A DNA stretch of 64,000 bases, taken from contig NZ_JAUEPL010000039.1 of assembly GCF_030406405.1 (NCBI RefSeq), positions 1 through 64,000 on the forward strand, written 5' to 3'. The notes beneath the pieces are model-generated. The model did no database searches. It was not told the origin of the DNA and was given only the letters and a program-made list of their open reading frames with translations. Positions 32,438 to 41,379 of the stretch are shown piece by piece (the stretch's first letter is position 1; every line of letters starts with the position of its first letter). Position numbers and translations under genes: made by a program. Origin of the DNA: Streptomyces ficellus. Lineage in GTDB: Bacteria; Actinomycetota; Actinomycetes; Streptomycetales; Streptomycetaceae.

Positions 32438-33006
32438 CCGCGCACCAGGGGGCGCCGGCGTCCCTGCTGGCCGAGGCCCCCGACGGCCTGCTGGTGCCGA
32501 CCGGGCACGGCCGTACGCTGCGGGCGCCCGCCCAGCAGGTCACCTTCAAGGTGACCGGTGAGCACTCCCGGGCGGCGTCCAGCTTCGAGGTGATCGTGCC
32601 TCCGGGTTTTGACGTCGGGGCCCATGTGCACGCCCGCAGCGAGGAGTTGTTCTACATCCTCGAGGGCGAGCTCGACGTGCTCGCCTTCGAGCCACGGGTC
32701 CGGACGGGCGACGACTGGCGGCACTGGGAGTCCCTGTCCGGCCGACGTACCGTCCTGGCCACGCCGGGCACGGTGATCGTGGTCCCGCCGGGCTGCCCGC
32801 ACGCGTTCGCCAACCGTACGGACAGGCCCGCCAAGATGTTCTTCCAGGCGTCCCCGCCCCCGGATCACGAGCGCTACTTCGAAGAGCTGATCGAGATCCT
32901 GGACCGGCCCGGGCCCCCGGACCACGCGGCGATCTCCGCGCTGCGCGGCCGCTACGACATCGAGCAGATCACGCCACTGCGGCACGACGCGCACCGGGAG
33001 CCATGA
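32434..33006 (+). CDS. momA: MomA-like cupin monooxygenase (THN to flaviolin)
   Basis: 190 residues, one cupin domain: GAHVHARSEELFYILEGELDVLAF supplies His, His and Glu, and PPGCPHAFANRTD the final His for a metal. The family includes MomA of S. antibioticus and the corresponding S. coelicolor protein, which oxidise THN to the quinone flaviolin. GTG at 32434 overlaps the P450 stop by 4 bp, so it is translationally coupled. Third and last gene of the rppA operon. The symbol is by family and position; activity is inferred. Confidence 0.8.
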   Translation: MTAHQGAPASLLAEAPDGLLVPTGHGRTLRAPAQQVTFKVTGEHSRAASSFEVIVPPGFDVGAHVHARSEELFYILEGELDVLAFEPRVRTGDDWRHWESLSGRRTVLATPGTVIVVPPGCPHAFANRTDRPAKMFFQASPPPDHERYFEELIEILDRPGPPDHAAISALRGRYDIEQITPLRHDAHREP

Positions 33007-33021
33007 GCCTTGGGCCGCCGG

Positions 33022-33052
33022 CGGGCGGGGGGCGGGGGGCGGCGGGCGGCAG
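33022..33052 (+). other. G-run cluster, possible G-quadruplex / terminator
   Basis: Runs GGG, GGGGGG, GGGGGG and GGG/GG separated by single C residues in the 76-bp gap between the convergent cupin and MHS genes. It fits the G3+N1-7 pattern on the plus strand (RNA of the rppA operon). No ordinary hairpin terminator was seen in the gap. Confidence 0.5.
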
Positions 33053-33082
33053 GGCGTCCGTTGGCGGAAGCGTGGATGTCGG

Positions 33083-34360
33083 TCAGTCCAGTTCCTTGTG
33101 GGCGCTCTCGGGCAGCCGCAGGTACACGGCCACGGACACCAGGCACAGGAGGGACACGTACCACGGGAACAGGCCCGGTCGGCCCAACTCCTTGAAGAGC
33201 GTGCCCACGTAGGGCGCCGTCCCACCGAAGAGCGCGACGGTGAGGGAGTAGGGGAACCCGATCCCGGCGGCCCGCACGCGCGCGGGGAAGATCTCCGCGT
33301 TGACGGCCGCCGAGATCGAGGTGAACCCGGTCAGCAGGACCATGCCCGCGCACTGGACCAGCAGCAGCGAGCCGAAGGAACCGCCGATCGAGCGCAGCAG
33401 CGGCACGCTCAGCAGGGCGAAGCCGACGCCGAAGAACAGCAGCAGCGGTTTGCGGCCGTAGCGGTCGGACAGGAGTCCGCCGAGCGGCTGGAGCAGGGCG
33501 AAGAAGGCGAGCGAGAGCGTGCCGGCGAGCAGCGCGTCGGCCTTGTCGATACCGGCGTTGAGCTCGGCGTACGTGGGCAGGTAGGAGGTCCAGGTGTAGT
33601 ACGCGATGGTGCCGCCGGCCGTGATGCCGCAGATGAGCAGCGATTCGCGCGGGTGGCGGCGCAGCGCGTCGAAGAGCCCGGGGCGGGGCTGGGCGGCGCC
33701 CTCCCCGGTGAGGCGGAGCGTCTCCTCGGCTCCGCGCCGGATCCAGAAGCCGACGAGGCTCAGCACCGCTCCCACGAGGAACGGCACCCGCCAGCCCCAG
33801 CCCTCCATCTGTCCGTCGCCGAGGCCGCTGACGAGGGCCGCGGCGATACCGGAGGCGGCGAGCTGGCCGATGGTGGTGGAGACGTACTGGAAGCTGGAGA
33901 ACAGACCGCGCCTGCCCGGCCCGGCCGACTCGACCAGAAAGGTGGTGGACGCGGCGAACTCACCGCCCACTGAGAGACCTTGGAGCAGCCTGGCGGCCAC
34001 GAGTATCACCGGGGCGAGGATGCCCACGGAGGCGTACGTCGGTGTCAGGCCGACCAGGAGGCTACTGCCGCCCATGAGGAGGATGGTGGCGGTCAGGGCG
34101 ACGCGCCGGCCGTGCCGGTCGGCGACGGCCCCCATGAGCAGCCCGCCCACCGGCCGCATGAAGAAGCCCACGGCGAACACGGCGAAGGTGGACAGCAGGG
34201 GGACCAGGGAGTTTCCGGAGCTCTTGGGGAAGATCTGGCCGGCGATATACGTGGCGAGAAAGGTGTAGGCGTACCAGTCGTACCACTCCACGGCGTTGCC
34301 CACCGAGGCGGCGAGCAGTTGCCGGACGGGGCGGCGGGCGTGAGCGAGAGTCTGCGTCAT
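33083..34360 (-). CDS. MFS transporter, metabolite:H+ symporter (MHS) family
   Basis: 425 residues with about 12 membrane helices. Family signatures: NAVEWYDWYAYTF in helix 1, MRPVGGLLMGAVADRHGRR, RLLQGLSVGGEFAASTTFL and WGWRVPFLVGAVL. MHS members import dicarboxylates, alpha-ketoglutarate, proline/betaine or shikimate. ATG at 34360 with GGGATGG upstream; an in-frame ATG at 34372 is an alternative. It converges on the rppA operon. Substrate not predictable. Confidence 0.9.
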   Translation of the reverse strand: MTQTLAHARRPVRQLLAASVGNAVEWYDWYAYTFLATYIAGQIFPKSSGNSLVPLLSTFAVFAVGFFMRPVGGLLMGAVADRHGRRVALTATILLMGGSSLLVGLTPTYASVGILAPVILVAARLLQGLSVGGEFAASTTFLVESAGPGRRGLFSSFQYVSTTIGQLAASGIAAALVSGLGDGQMEGWGWRVPFLVGAVLSLVGFWIRRGAEETLRLTGEGAAQPRPGLFDALRRHPRESLLICGITAGGTIAYYTWTSYLPTYAELNAGIDKADALLAGTLSLAFFALLQPLGGLLSDRYGRKPLLLFFGVGFALLSVPLLRSIGGSFGSLLLVQCAGMVLLTGFTSISAAVNAEIFPARVRAAGIGFPYSLTVALFGGTAPYVGTLFKELGRPGLFPWYVSLLCLVSVAVYLRLPESAHKELD

Positions 34361-34661
34361 GATCACGGCCATCCCCGCGCCGGCCGCGCCGCACACGTGC
34401 GTGACGCTCGTAGCGGTCCCTCGTTGGCCACATCCCGACGAGCCGGGCGCTGACTACGGCGGTCTGCGGGATGCTGCCAGGTGGGAGAAGCTGCGGCTGC
34501 GCTGATCGCACGTGCGGGTGGCCCGGCTCGTACGCGGTCGGTCGAGTGGAAGGGGGTGGGGCGTGGCGCCCGCGCTCCCTGCCAGCGGCACGTCGGCGTA
34601 CGCCACACCCCTCCCCCTCCCCCGGCTCAGCATCGGCGTCCCCCGCCCGCCCGGGCCGTTC
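34361..34661. other. Intergenic region without a recognised gene
   Basis: 301 bp between two same-strand genes. It must hold the MHS promoter and the flotillin 3' end; open frames here are low-quality Arg/Pro-rich readings, and no strong hairpin or repeat was noticed. Confidence 0.5.
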
Positions 34662-36095
34662 TCAGCCGGTGACGGCGATCCTGCCGTCGTCGGAGGGCCG
34701 GTCGGCGGGCGTGACCGCCGCTTCCCTGCCCTTTCCGGTGATGCCGTGCAGCATCTGCGTCAGGTCGACTCCGGTGGCGGCGCTGAGCAGTTCGATGCCC
34801 TGCGTCACGTTGTTGGCGACCGTGCGCGGCAGCTGGCCGGCGCCGTCGGTGGAGATCACGGTCATCTTGTCGATGGCGCTGAGCGGTTCGGCGGCCTTCG
34901 CGACGACCTGGGGCAGGATCTCGACCAGCATCTGGATGACGGCGGCATCGCCGTACTGGGCGAAGGCGTCGGCCTTCTTGCGCATCGCCTCGGCCTCGGC
35001 GGAGCCCCGGGCGGCGATGGCCGCGGCCTGGGCCTCGCCCTCGATGCGTACGGCGTCGGCGAGTGCGGCGCGGTGCGCCTTCTCGCCCTCACCGGTGAGG
35101 CGGGCGCGCTGGGCTTCTGCCTCGGCTTCCTTGACCTGGGCGATACGGCGGGCCTCGGCCTCCTGCTCGGCCCGGTAGCGGGCGGCGTCGGCGGGCTTGC
35201 GGACCTGGGTGTCGAGTTCGCGGTCGGTGAGCGCGGCCTGCCGTACGGCGACCTTCTCCTGCTGGCTGAGGATCTCCTGCTGGCGGTCGGCCTCGGCGAG
35301 CGGTCCGGCGGCCGCGGCCTTCGCGGCGGCCTCGTCCGTCTCGGCCTTGATCTCGGCCTGCTTGAGCGCGAAGGTCCGCTGCGCGATCGCTATCTCTTCC
35401 TCGGCCTTCAGCCGGGCCTGCTCGGACGCCCGGCGGGCGACGGCCTCGGCGATGTCGGCCTCCTGCTTGGCGCGGGCGGCCTCGGGCCGGCCCAGGTCCT
35501 CCAGGTAGGAGCCCTCGGTGGTGATGTCCTGGATCTGGAAGGCGTCCAGCACCAGACCCTGCCCCGACAGGCTGGCCTCGGCCTCTTCGGCGACCTGGCC
35601 GGCGAAGGCGGCCCGGTCGCGGATGATGTCCTCGACCGACATCCGGCCGACGATGGAGCGCAGCGCGCCCGACAGCACTTCCTGGGTGAAGCCGACGATG
35701 CCGTCCTGCTGCATCAGGAACCGCTGGGCGGCGGCCCGGATGGAGTCCTCGGTGCCGCCGACCTTGACGATCGCGACACCTTCCAGGTTGGCCTTCACTC
35801 CGCGCAGGGTCACCGCGCCGCGCACGGCGACGGGGATGTGCCGGGAGGAGAGGTCAAGGGTGAACTTCTGCTGGACGAAGGGGACGACGAAGACGCCACC
35901 GCCGACGACGACCTTCTGGCCGCTGTTGTCGGTGAACACCCGGCCGGTGTCCGGATCGGTGGACTTCTTGCCACGGCGCCCGGTGATGATGAACGCCTCG
36001 CTGGGTCCGGCGACCTTGTAGCGGGTGATGACGACGAGGGCGAGCAGCACCATCAGCACGACGATGCCCACCACAGCGGTGAGTACAGGGCTCAT
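34662..36095 (-). CDS. Flotillin-family SPFH membrane scaffold protein
   Basis: 477 residues. A single N-terminal membrane segment (VVGIVVLMVLLALVVITRY), an SPFH/PHB domain (residues about 30-190; VVPFVQQKFTLDLSSRHIPV, DGIVGFTQEVLSGALRSIVG) and then a long Ala/Glu-rich coiled coil (about 200-400), the flotillin layout. Flotillins organise membrane microdomains and influence secretion, fluidity and cell wall synthesis. The gene follows, 46 bp downstream, an NfeD-like gene, the usual pairing. ATG at 36095. Confidence 0.95.
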   Translation of the reverse strand: MSPVLTAVVGIVVLMVLLALVVITRYKVAGPSEAFIITGRRGKKSTDPDTGRVFTDNSGQKVVVGGGVFVVPFVQQKFTLDLSSRHIPVAVRGAVTLRGVKANLEGVAIVKVGGTEDSIRAAAQRFLMQQDGIVGFTQEVLSGALRSIVGRMSVEDIIRDRAAFAGQVAEEAEASLSGQGLVLDAFQIQDITTEGSYLEDLGRPEAARAKQEADIAEAVARRASEQARLKAEEEIAIAQRTFALKQAEIKAETDEAAAKAAAAGPLAEADRQQEILSQQEKVAVRQAALTDRELDTQVRKPADAARYRAEQEAEARRIAQVKEAEAEAQRARLTGEGEKAHRAALADAVRIEGEAQAAAIAARGSAEAEAMRKKADAFAQYGDAAVIQMLVEILPQVVAKAAEPLSAIDKMTVISTDGAGQLPRTVANNVTQGIELLSAATGVDLTQMLHGITGKGREAAVTPADRPSDDGRIAVTG

Positions 36096-36141
36096 ATTTC
36101 ACATTCCCTTGTGTAGAGAAAAAAGAGGTCGGAAGCGGCGG

Positions 36142-36648
36142 TCAACGTGTGACGGGCCTGACCGAAACGGATGTGGAGGACAGGACGGAATCGACCCAGA
36201 CTTCGGTACCGCGTGCGACCGGAGTGGCGCTCTTCGCGGCGTACTTGACCGGCTGCCCGCCGAGGTGGAGCAGCACCTCGCCATAGCCCGACGCCGGGAT
36301 CGCGGTGACCACCGAGCCGGAGGTGCCCACGAGGTCGTCACCTCGAGGTGCCTCATCCGTCCGGCCTCGCATGAGGGCACCACTCAAACGCCAGGTCAGC
36401 CAGGCCGCCCCGATGCCGGCGAGGACGCCGACGCCGGCCGCTCCGGCGGCCCCGAGCCCGGTGGCCCCGAGCGTGATCGCCCCGGCGAAGCCGAGCATCG
36501 ACATGAATCCCGCGATCACGGGCAGGGACAGCAAGCCGTCCAGCCCACCGCCGAACCCGTCGAACACTCCCTCCAGCAGCCCGTCGAAGAGCAGCGCCAG
36601 GACGAGCAACACGAGTCCCGCGACGCCGAGACCGAGAAACCATCCCAT
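36142..36648 (-). CDS. NfeD/YqiJ-like membrane protein, flotillin partner
   Basis: 168 residues. Three to four hydrophobic helices (residues about 4-22, 40-75 and 80-95) and a C-terminal OB-fold region (LVGTSGSVVTAIPASGYGEV, ARGTEVWVDSVLSSTSVSV). Such proteins pair with SPFH proteins in many bacteria and are thought to work with them at the membrane. ATG at 36648 with GAGGA 8 nt upstream. First gene of the pair. Confidence 0.85.
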   Translation of the reverse strand: MGWFLGLGVAGLVLLVLALLFDGLLEGVFDGFGGGLDGLLSLPVIAGFMSMLGFAGAITLGATGLGAAGAAGVGVLAGIGAAWLTWRLSGALMRGRTDEAPRGDDLVGTSGSVVTAIPASGYGEVLLHLGGQPVKYAAKSATPVARGTEVWVDSVLSSTSVSVRPVTR

Positions 36649-36702
36649 TTCGTTATTCCTCACGGTTGGCGGACATTGGACGGTCACCACTGTCCTCAGG
36701 AG

Positions 36703-37983
36703 TCAGCTGTCGCGGCGTGCGCCACTGACGGTTGGTCGGGTTTCGCGGTCGCCGCCGGTCGTGTCGCCCCCGGTCGCGTCGCCCCCGGTCGTGTCCCCCG
36801 AGGGGATGCCGGCGATGTCGTCAACGTCGAAGATGCGGGCGATGGGCACGTCGGTGCTGCTGTGGGCGATGATCGAGAAGGCGATGCACACGGCGATGAG
36901 GGTGTATGCCTCCTCGCCCTGCGGAATCCCGGATTGGAGCACGAGCAGCCCGTACACGACCGAGGCGAAGCCCTTGGGGCCGAACCAGGCGGCTACGAGC
37001 TTCTCGCGACGGTCGAAGCGCGTGCCGATCAGTGAGATCAGCATGGATGCCGGACGGATCAGCACGATCGCCAGAATCACGGCGATGTACCCGCCGATCG
37101 ACAGGTCACCGAACAACTGGGGTGTCAGCAGGGCCCCGAACACCAGCAGCGCGGCGAACTTCGCCAGCTCCGCCAGCGCCTCCCCGAGCGGCTCGAACGC
37201 CGTCTTCGCCTCGGCCGACACCGCGGTGAACACAGCGCCGGCCGAGAAGGCGGCGAGGTAGGGGTTGGCGTGTGTGAGGTGGCATGCCGCGTACAGCAGG
37301 ACGGCGGTGGCCAGCGGCAGCAGCGGCTGCAACTTCGGCTCGGCACCGAGGAGGTGGAACCGTACGAGACCGTTGACGACGAGCGGCAGCACGATACCGA
37401 AGGCCAGGCCCAGCGCCAGTTCCAGCCCGATCTTTCCCAGTGAGGATTCCGCGTGACCGGCTGTGGGCCCTGCGGCGGCGATGAGGATGAGCACGACCGG
37501 CAGGGCGAGTCCGTCGTTGATACCGCTTTCGATGTTGAGCAACTGCCGGAGCTTGGCGGGGACTTCCTTGCGGCCCACGATCGCCGAGGCGAAGACCGGG
37601 TCCGTGGGAGCCAGGACCGCGCCGACGAGGAAGGACGTCGTCCAGTCCAGACCCACCAGGTAGTGGGTGGTCAGGGCCATGCCGACGAAGGCGATCGGCA
37701 TGCCGAGCCCGAGCGCCCTGGCCGGGTTCTTCCAGTTCTCCCGCAGCTTGGGGAACGAGACATGCATGCCGTCGGTGAACAGCACCGCGAAGAGGGCCAG
37801 ATCGGCAGTGACCGAGACGATCTCACTGTCCGGGGTGATGTGGATGAGGCCCAGGAAGCCGTCGCTGACCAGCGCGCCACCGACGAGGAAGAGAAATGAG
37901 GTGGACAGGACCGTCCGCGCCGCAAGACCCGACAGCAGCACGGCGATGAGCAGCGCGGCACCGAAGACGGCGACGAGCACCAT
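36703..37983 (-). CDS. Cation:proton antiporter, CPA1 (NhaP-like) family
   Basis: 426 residues with about 12 membrane helices. Ion-path motifs: LAPTDPVFASAIV and LNIESGINDGLALPVV (the ND motif). It exchanges Na+ or K+ for H+ and supports pH and salt balance. The C-terminus is a short hydrophilic tail with repeats (SGDTTGGDATGGDTTGGD) encoded by imperfect DNA repeats at about 36750-36795. ATG at 37983 with GGGGGA 8 nt upstream. Lies 54 bp upstream of the NfeD-like gene on the same strand, so all three could be one transcript. Confidence 0.92.
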   Translation of the reverse strand: MVLVAVFGAALLIAVLLSGLAARTVLSTSFLFLVGGALVSDGFLGLIHITPDSEIVSVTADLALFAVLFTDGMHVSFPKLRENWKNPARALGLGMPIAFVGMALTTHYLVGLDWTTSFLVGAVLAPTDPVFASAIVGRKEVPAKLRQLLNIESGINDGLALPVVLILIAAAGPTAGHAESSLGKIGLELALGLAFGIVLPLVVNGLVRFHLLGAEPKLQPLLPLATAVLLYAACHLTHANPYLAAFSAGAVFTAVSAEAKTAFEPLGEALAELAKFAALLVFGALLTPQLFGDLSIGGYIAVILAIVLIRPASMLISLIGTRFDRREKLVAAWFGPKGFASVVYGLLVLQSGIPQGEEAYTLIAVCIAFSIIAHSSTDVPIARIFDVDDIAGIPSGDTTGGDATGGDTTGGDRETRPTVSGARRDS

Positions 37984-38125
37984 GAGAAGATCCCCCGATC
38001 GGCAAAGACACGTGTCCTGTATCGCCGACCAGGCTTCCCGGCACTCCGCTTGCGACCTTACACGCTCCCTACGCCTTATTGACAGGTCCTTGACTCCCAG
38101 CGGCTGTCGCCCACCGCGCGGGGCC

Positions 38126-38164
38126 GACCGTCCCCGTTCCGTGTGCGCCGGCACGGGGACGGTC
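38126..38164. terminator. Terminator hairpin after the aldehyde dehydrogenase gene
   Basis: 12-bp perfect stem GACCGTCCCCGT / ACGGGGACGGTC with a 15-nt loop that itself can pair (CCGTG / CACGG region). Located 31 bp past the aldehyde dehydrogenase stop on the minus strand and upstream of the antiporter. Confidence 0.75.
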
Positions 38165-38194
38165 AGTCGCGCTGGTGGTGGATGAGGCGCGGGT

Positions 38195-39724
38195 CTAGAG
38201 GAAGCTGACGTTCTGGGCGAGGGCGAGCTTGCCGGAGTAGTTGATGGTGTTGGTGGCCGGGCGCATGTAGGCGCGCCAGGCGTCGGAGCCGGACTCGCGG
38301 CCGCCGCCGGTCTCCTTCTCCCCGCCGAAGGCGCCGCCGATCTCGGCGCCGGAGGTGCCGATGTTGACGTTGGCGATGCCGCAGTCGGAGCCCTCGGAGG
38401 AGAGGAAGAGTTCGGCTTCGTGCTGGTCACGGGTGAAGATGCTGGAGGACAGGCCCTGCGGGACGTCGTTGTGCAGGGCGATGGCCTCTTCGAAGGCGTC
38501 GTAGGTCAGTACGTAGAGAATGGGCGCGAAGGTCTCCTCCCTGACGACGTCGGTCTGTTCGTCCACGCGGAGGAGGACCGGCTCGACGTAGGCGGCCTGC
38601 GGTGCGGCGTCCGCCAGACGCCGGCTGCCGCCCGCGAGGATCTTGCCGCCCTGTGCCTGGGCCCGGGCGACGGCGTCCTGCATGCCGTCGAGGGCCGTGC
38701 TGGAGATGAGCGGTCCGACGAGGGTCTTCCGGTCGAACGGGTCGCCGATGGGGAGCTTGGCGTACGCGGCCGTCAGACGCGCGACGAGCGTGTCGGCGAT
38801 GTCGCGGTGGACGATGAGGCGGCGCAGGGAGGTGCAGCGCTGTCCCGCGGTGCCGGCGGCGGCGAACACGATGCCCTGGACCGCGAGGTCGAGATCGGCG
38901 GAGGGAGCGACGACGGCCGCGTTGTTGCCGCCGAGCTCCAGCAGGCTGCGCCCGAACCGGGCCGCGACACGCGGGCCGACGTCGCGGCCCATACGGGTGG
39001 AGCCGGTGGCGCTGATGAGCGCGACGCGCGGGTCGTCCACGAGCTTCTCGCCGACGGTGCGGTCGCCCAGCACCAGACGGTGTACGTCGCGGGGGGCGCC
39101 GACCTCGCCGGCCGCCTGGGCCAGCAGGCGGTCGCAGGCCAGCGAGATGAGCGGGGTCAGCTCGGACGGTTTCCAGATCACGGTGTCCCCGCAGACCAGC
39201 GCCACGGCGGTGTTCCACGACCAGACGGCGGCGGGGAAGTTGAACGCGGAGATGACGCCGACGACGCCGAGGGGGTGCCAGGTCTCGGCGAGGCGGTGAC
39301 CGGGCCGCTCGGAGGCGATGGTGCGGCCGTAGAGCTGGCGGGACAGGCCGACCGCGAAGTCACAGATGTCGATCATCTCCTGGACCTCACCGAGCGCCTC
39401 GGAGCGGATCTTGCCCGCTTCGATGGTGATGAGGTCGGCCAGGTCGCTCTTGTGGTCGCGCAGCAACTCGCCCAGCCGGCGGACGAGTTCACCGCGGCGG
39501 GGCGCCGGCGTGGTGCGCCAGGTGAGGAACGCCTCGCGGGTGGCGGCGATGGCTTCCTCGGTGTCGGCGGCGGTCGCGGCGGTCAGGCCGAAGAGGTTCT
39601 CGCCGGTGATGGGGGTGCGGGCATGGAGGTCGGCGCCGTCCGGGACGGTGGCGCCGACGCGCTCCAGACTCGTACGGGCCCGGGTGCGCAGGTCCTCGGT
39701 GGTGGGCAGGGTGGTGCTGACCAT
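38195..39724 (-). CDS. Aldehyde dehydrogenase, L-piperidine-6-carboxylate dehydrogenase (ALDH7) type
   Basis: 509 residues. Catalytic Cys in AAGTAGQRCTSLRRL and Glu in LLELGGNNAAVV; NAD-binding GVISAFNFPAAVWSWN and SATGSTRMG. The sequence NIGTSGAEIGGAFGGEKETGGGRE near the C-terminus is typical of ALDH7/AmaB enzymes, which oxidise piperideine-6-carboxylate (alpha-aminoadipate semialdehyde) to alpha-aminoadipate in lysine breakdown. ATG at 39724 with GGGAGC upstream. The FAD oxidoreductase behind it would feed this step. Confidence 0.88.
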   Translation of the reverse strand: MVSTTLPTTEDLRTRARTSLERVGATVPDGADLHARTPITGENLFGLTAATAADTEEAIAATREAFLTWRTTPAPRRGELVRRLGELLRDHKSDLADLITIEAGKIRSEALGEVQEMIDICDFAVGLSRQLYGRTIASERPGHRLAETWHPLGVVGVISAFNFPAAVWSWNTAVALVCGDTVIWKPSELTPLISLACDRLLAQAAGEVGAPRDVHRLVLGDRTVGEKLVDDPRVALISATGSTRMGRDVGPRVAARFGRSLLELGGNNAAVVAPSADLDLAVQGIVFAAAGTAGQRCTSLRRLIVHRDIADTLVARLTAAYAKLPIGDPFDRKTLVGPLISSTALDGMQDAVARAQAQGGKILAGGSRRLADAAPQAAYVEPVLLRVDEQTDVVREETFAPILYVLTYDAFEEAIALHNDVPQGLSSSIFTRDQHEAELFLSSEGSDCGIANVNIGTSGAEIGGAFGGEKETGGGRESGSDAWRAYMRPATNTINYSGKLALAQNVSFL

Positions 39725-39734
39725 GATGCTCCCT

Positions 39735-39775
39735 TGAGGGGTGAGGGGTGAGGGGTGAGGGGTGAGGGTGAAGTG
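39735..39775. repeat. 8-bp tandem repeats in the leader of the aldehyde dehydrogenase gene
   Basis: Four to five copies of gaggggtg (CACCCCTC in the transcript) directly upstream of the ribosome site of the aldehyde dehydrogenase gene. Position suggests an effect on translation or mRNA structure. Confidence 0.85.
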
Positions 39776-39935
39776 TGAGGCGGTTGGGCCGGCGGGGTCA
39801 GTCCGGCGCGCCGTCGAGTTCCAGTTCCGGGCGACGTGGAATGGGCGATGGTGCGCCTTCGTGCCGGCTCCTCGTAGAAGCCACCGGGTGCATGCCCATG
39901 GCCCCGAAGACAGGCCGGGACCTCCCGCGTGCATG

Positions 39936-41111
39936 TCACACCACGTGGGCTTCGGGCCGGACGCCGGCGCCGGACCGGAAGCGGTCGGCGCTGAGCGGGG
40001 AGATGTCGACGAACGGGGTGCGGCCCAGATACAGGTCGCGCACGATCTCGCCCACGGCGGGGGCCTGGAGGAAGCCGTGGCCGGAGAACCCGGTGGCGTA
40101 CAGGAAGTTGTCCAGTTCGCCGGAGCGTCCGATGAGCGCGTTGTGGTCCGGGGTGACCTCGTACAGTCCTGCCCAGCCGCCGGCGGTCTCCATGTCGGCC
40201 AGGGCGGGGGCGCGGTGCCGTACGACGTCCCGGAAGAGTGCGAGCCATTCGGGGGTCCAGGTGGTGTCGAAGCCGTCCGGCTGGTCCGGGTCGGCGAGGC
40301 CGAACAGCAGCCCGTCGTCGCTGTTGTGGAAGTAGGCCGACGAGGCGAAGTCGATGGTGAAGGGAATGCGAGGCGCCGGGGGTGTCAGCGGCTCGGTGAA
40401 GGCGACCTGACGGCGCACCGCCCGTACGGGCAGGTCGACGCCGGCCATGTCGCCAATCTGTCCCGACCAGGCGCCAGCCGCACAGATGACGGTGGAGCAG
40501 GAGATAAGGCCCTGGTCGGTGTGCACGGCCGTGACACGGTCGCCGGTTGTGTCGATGCCGGTGACCGTGGTGTGCGTGGCGAAGGTGACGCCGGCCCGGG
40601 AGGCGGCGCCGGCGTATCCCCTGACGACCAGGCCGGGGCGGGCGTGGCCGTCGGTGGGTGAGTGGACGGCGGCCACGAGGCCCTCGGTACGGATGTACGG
40701 ACACAGCCGGCGGGCCTCGTCGGGGCTGATCATGCGGCTGGGGACGTCCAGATCGTTCTGGAGCCGGACGCTGATCTCGAAGTCGGCGGCCTGCCGGGCG
40801 CTGGTGAGCAGGAAGAGATAGCCGACGCTGTCGAGGCGGATGTCGGCACCTGGGCGGTGCGGGAAGTCCCGGTAGGCGCGGAGACTCCGGCTGCCGAGCT
40901 CGATGTTGAGCGGGTCGGAGAACTGGGCGCGCACTCCGCCGATCGGCTTGCCCGAGCTGCCGCAGCCGAGTTCGCCGCGCTCGACCACGACGATGTCGCG
41001 CACCCCTGCCTCGGCCAGGTGGAACGCGATGCCGACACCCATCACGCCGCCGCCGATGATCACGACATCGGCGGTCCGGGGAACGGTGCGGAAGGTGGAT
41101 GAGGTGGACAA
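39936..41111 (-). CDS. FAD-dependent oxidoreductase, sarcosine/pipecolate oxidase-like (DAO family)
   Basis: 391 residues. ADVVIIGGGVMGVGIAFHLA is the FAD Rossmann start and VVVERGELGCGSSGKPIGGVRAQFSD follows; GWAGLYEVTPDHNALIGRSG and YATGFSGHGFLQAPAVGE are the C-terminal FAD contacts. Members oxidise secondary amines or imino acids such as sarcosine or pipecolate. I favour the TTG at 41111, which has GGAAGGGACGG just upstream; the alternative ATG at 41171 adds a Pro-rich stretch. It is 211 bp upstream of the ALDH7-type gene. The pipecolate role is inferred from that neighbour. Confidence 0.88.
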   Translation of the reverse strand: MSTSSTFRTVPRTADVVIIGGGVMGVGIAFHLAEAGVRDIVVVERGELGCGSSGKPIGGVRAQFSDPLNIELGSRSLRAYRDFPHRPGADIRLDSVGYLFLLTSARQAADFEISVRLQNDLDVPSRMISPDEARRLCPYIRTEGLVAAVHSPTDGHARPGLVVRGYAGAASRAGVTFATHTTVTGIDTTGDRVTAVHTDQGLISCSTVICAAGAWSGQIGDMAGVDLPVRAVRRQVAFTEPLTPPAPRIPFTIDFASSAYFHNSDDGLLFGLADPDQPDGFDTTWTPEWLALFRDVVRHRAPALADMETAGGWAGLYEVTPDHNALIGRSGELDNFLYATGFSGHGFLQAPAVGEIVRDLYLGRTPFVDISPLSADRFRSGAGVRPEAHVV

Positions 41112-41379
41112 GAGGCCGTCCCTTCCCGGGGCCGACGCCTCAGGCGGAGGACATCCGTCCGGGCGTGGCATGGGCTGTCAGTGGCGTGACGGAGAGCGCT
41201 GATCAGCTGCCTGTCCGTCATCGTGCAGCAACCTGACCGTTGGCGTCCATGACCAGTTGGCGGGTTTGATCTGGGCGAGTTCCCAGCTGCGCTCCCTGGT
41301 GGAGCTGACCAGGCGCTGGGCTGTACGCCCGGCGGGGTGTCGCAGCAGATCACCCGGGTCTCGGCGGGTACGCGCGGCC

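Noticed and set aside
38065..38100. Plus-strand promoter-like TTGACA near 38080
   Set aside because: No plus-strand gene starts downstream; the genes on both sides are on the minus strand.
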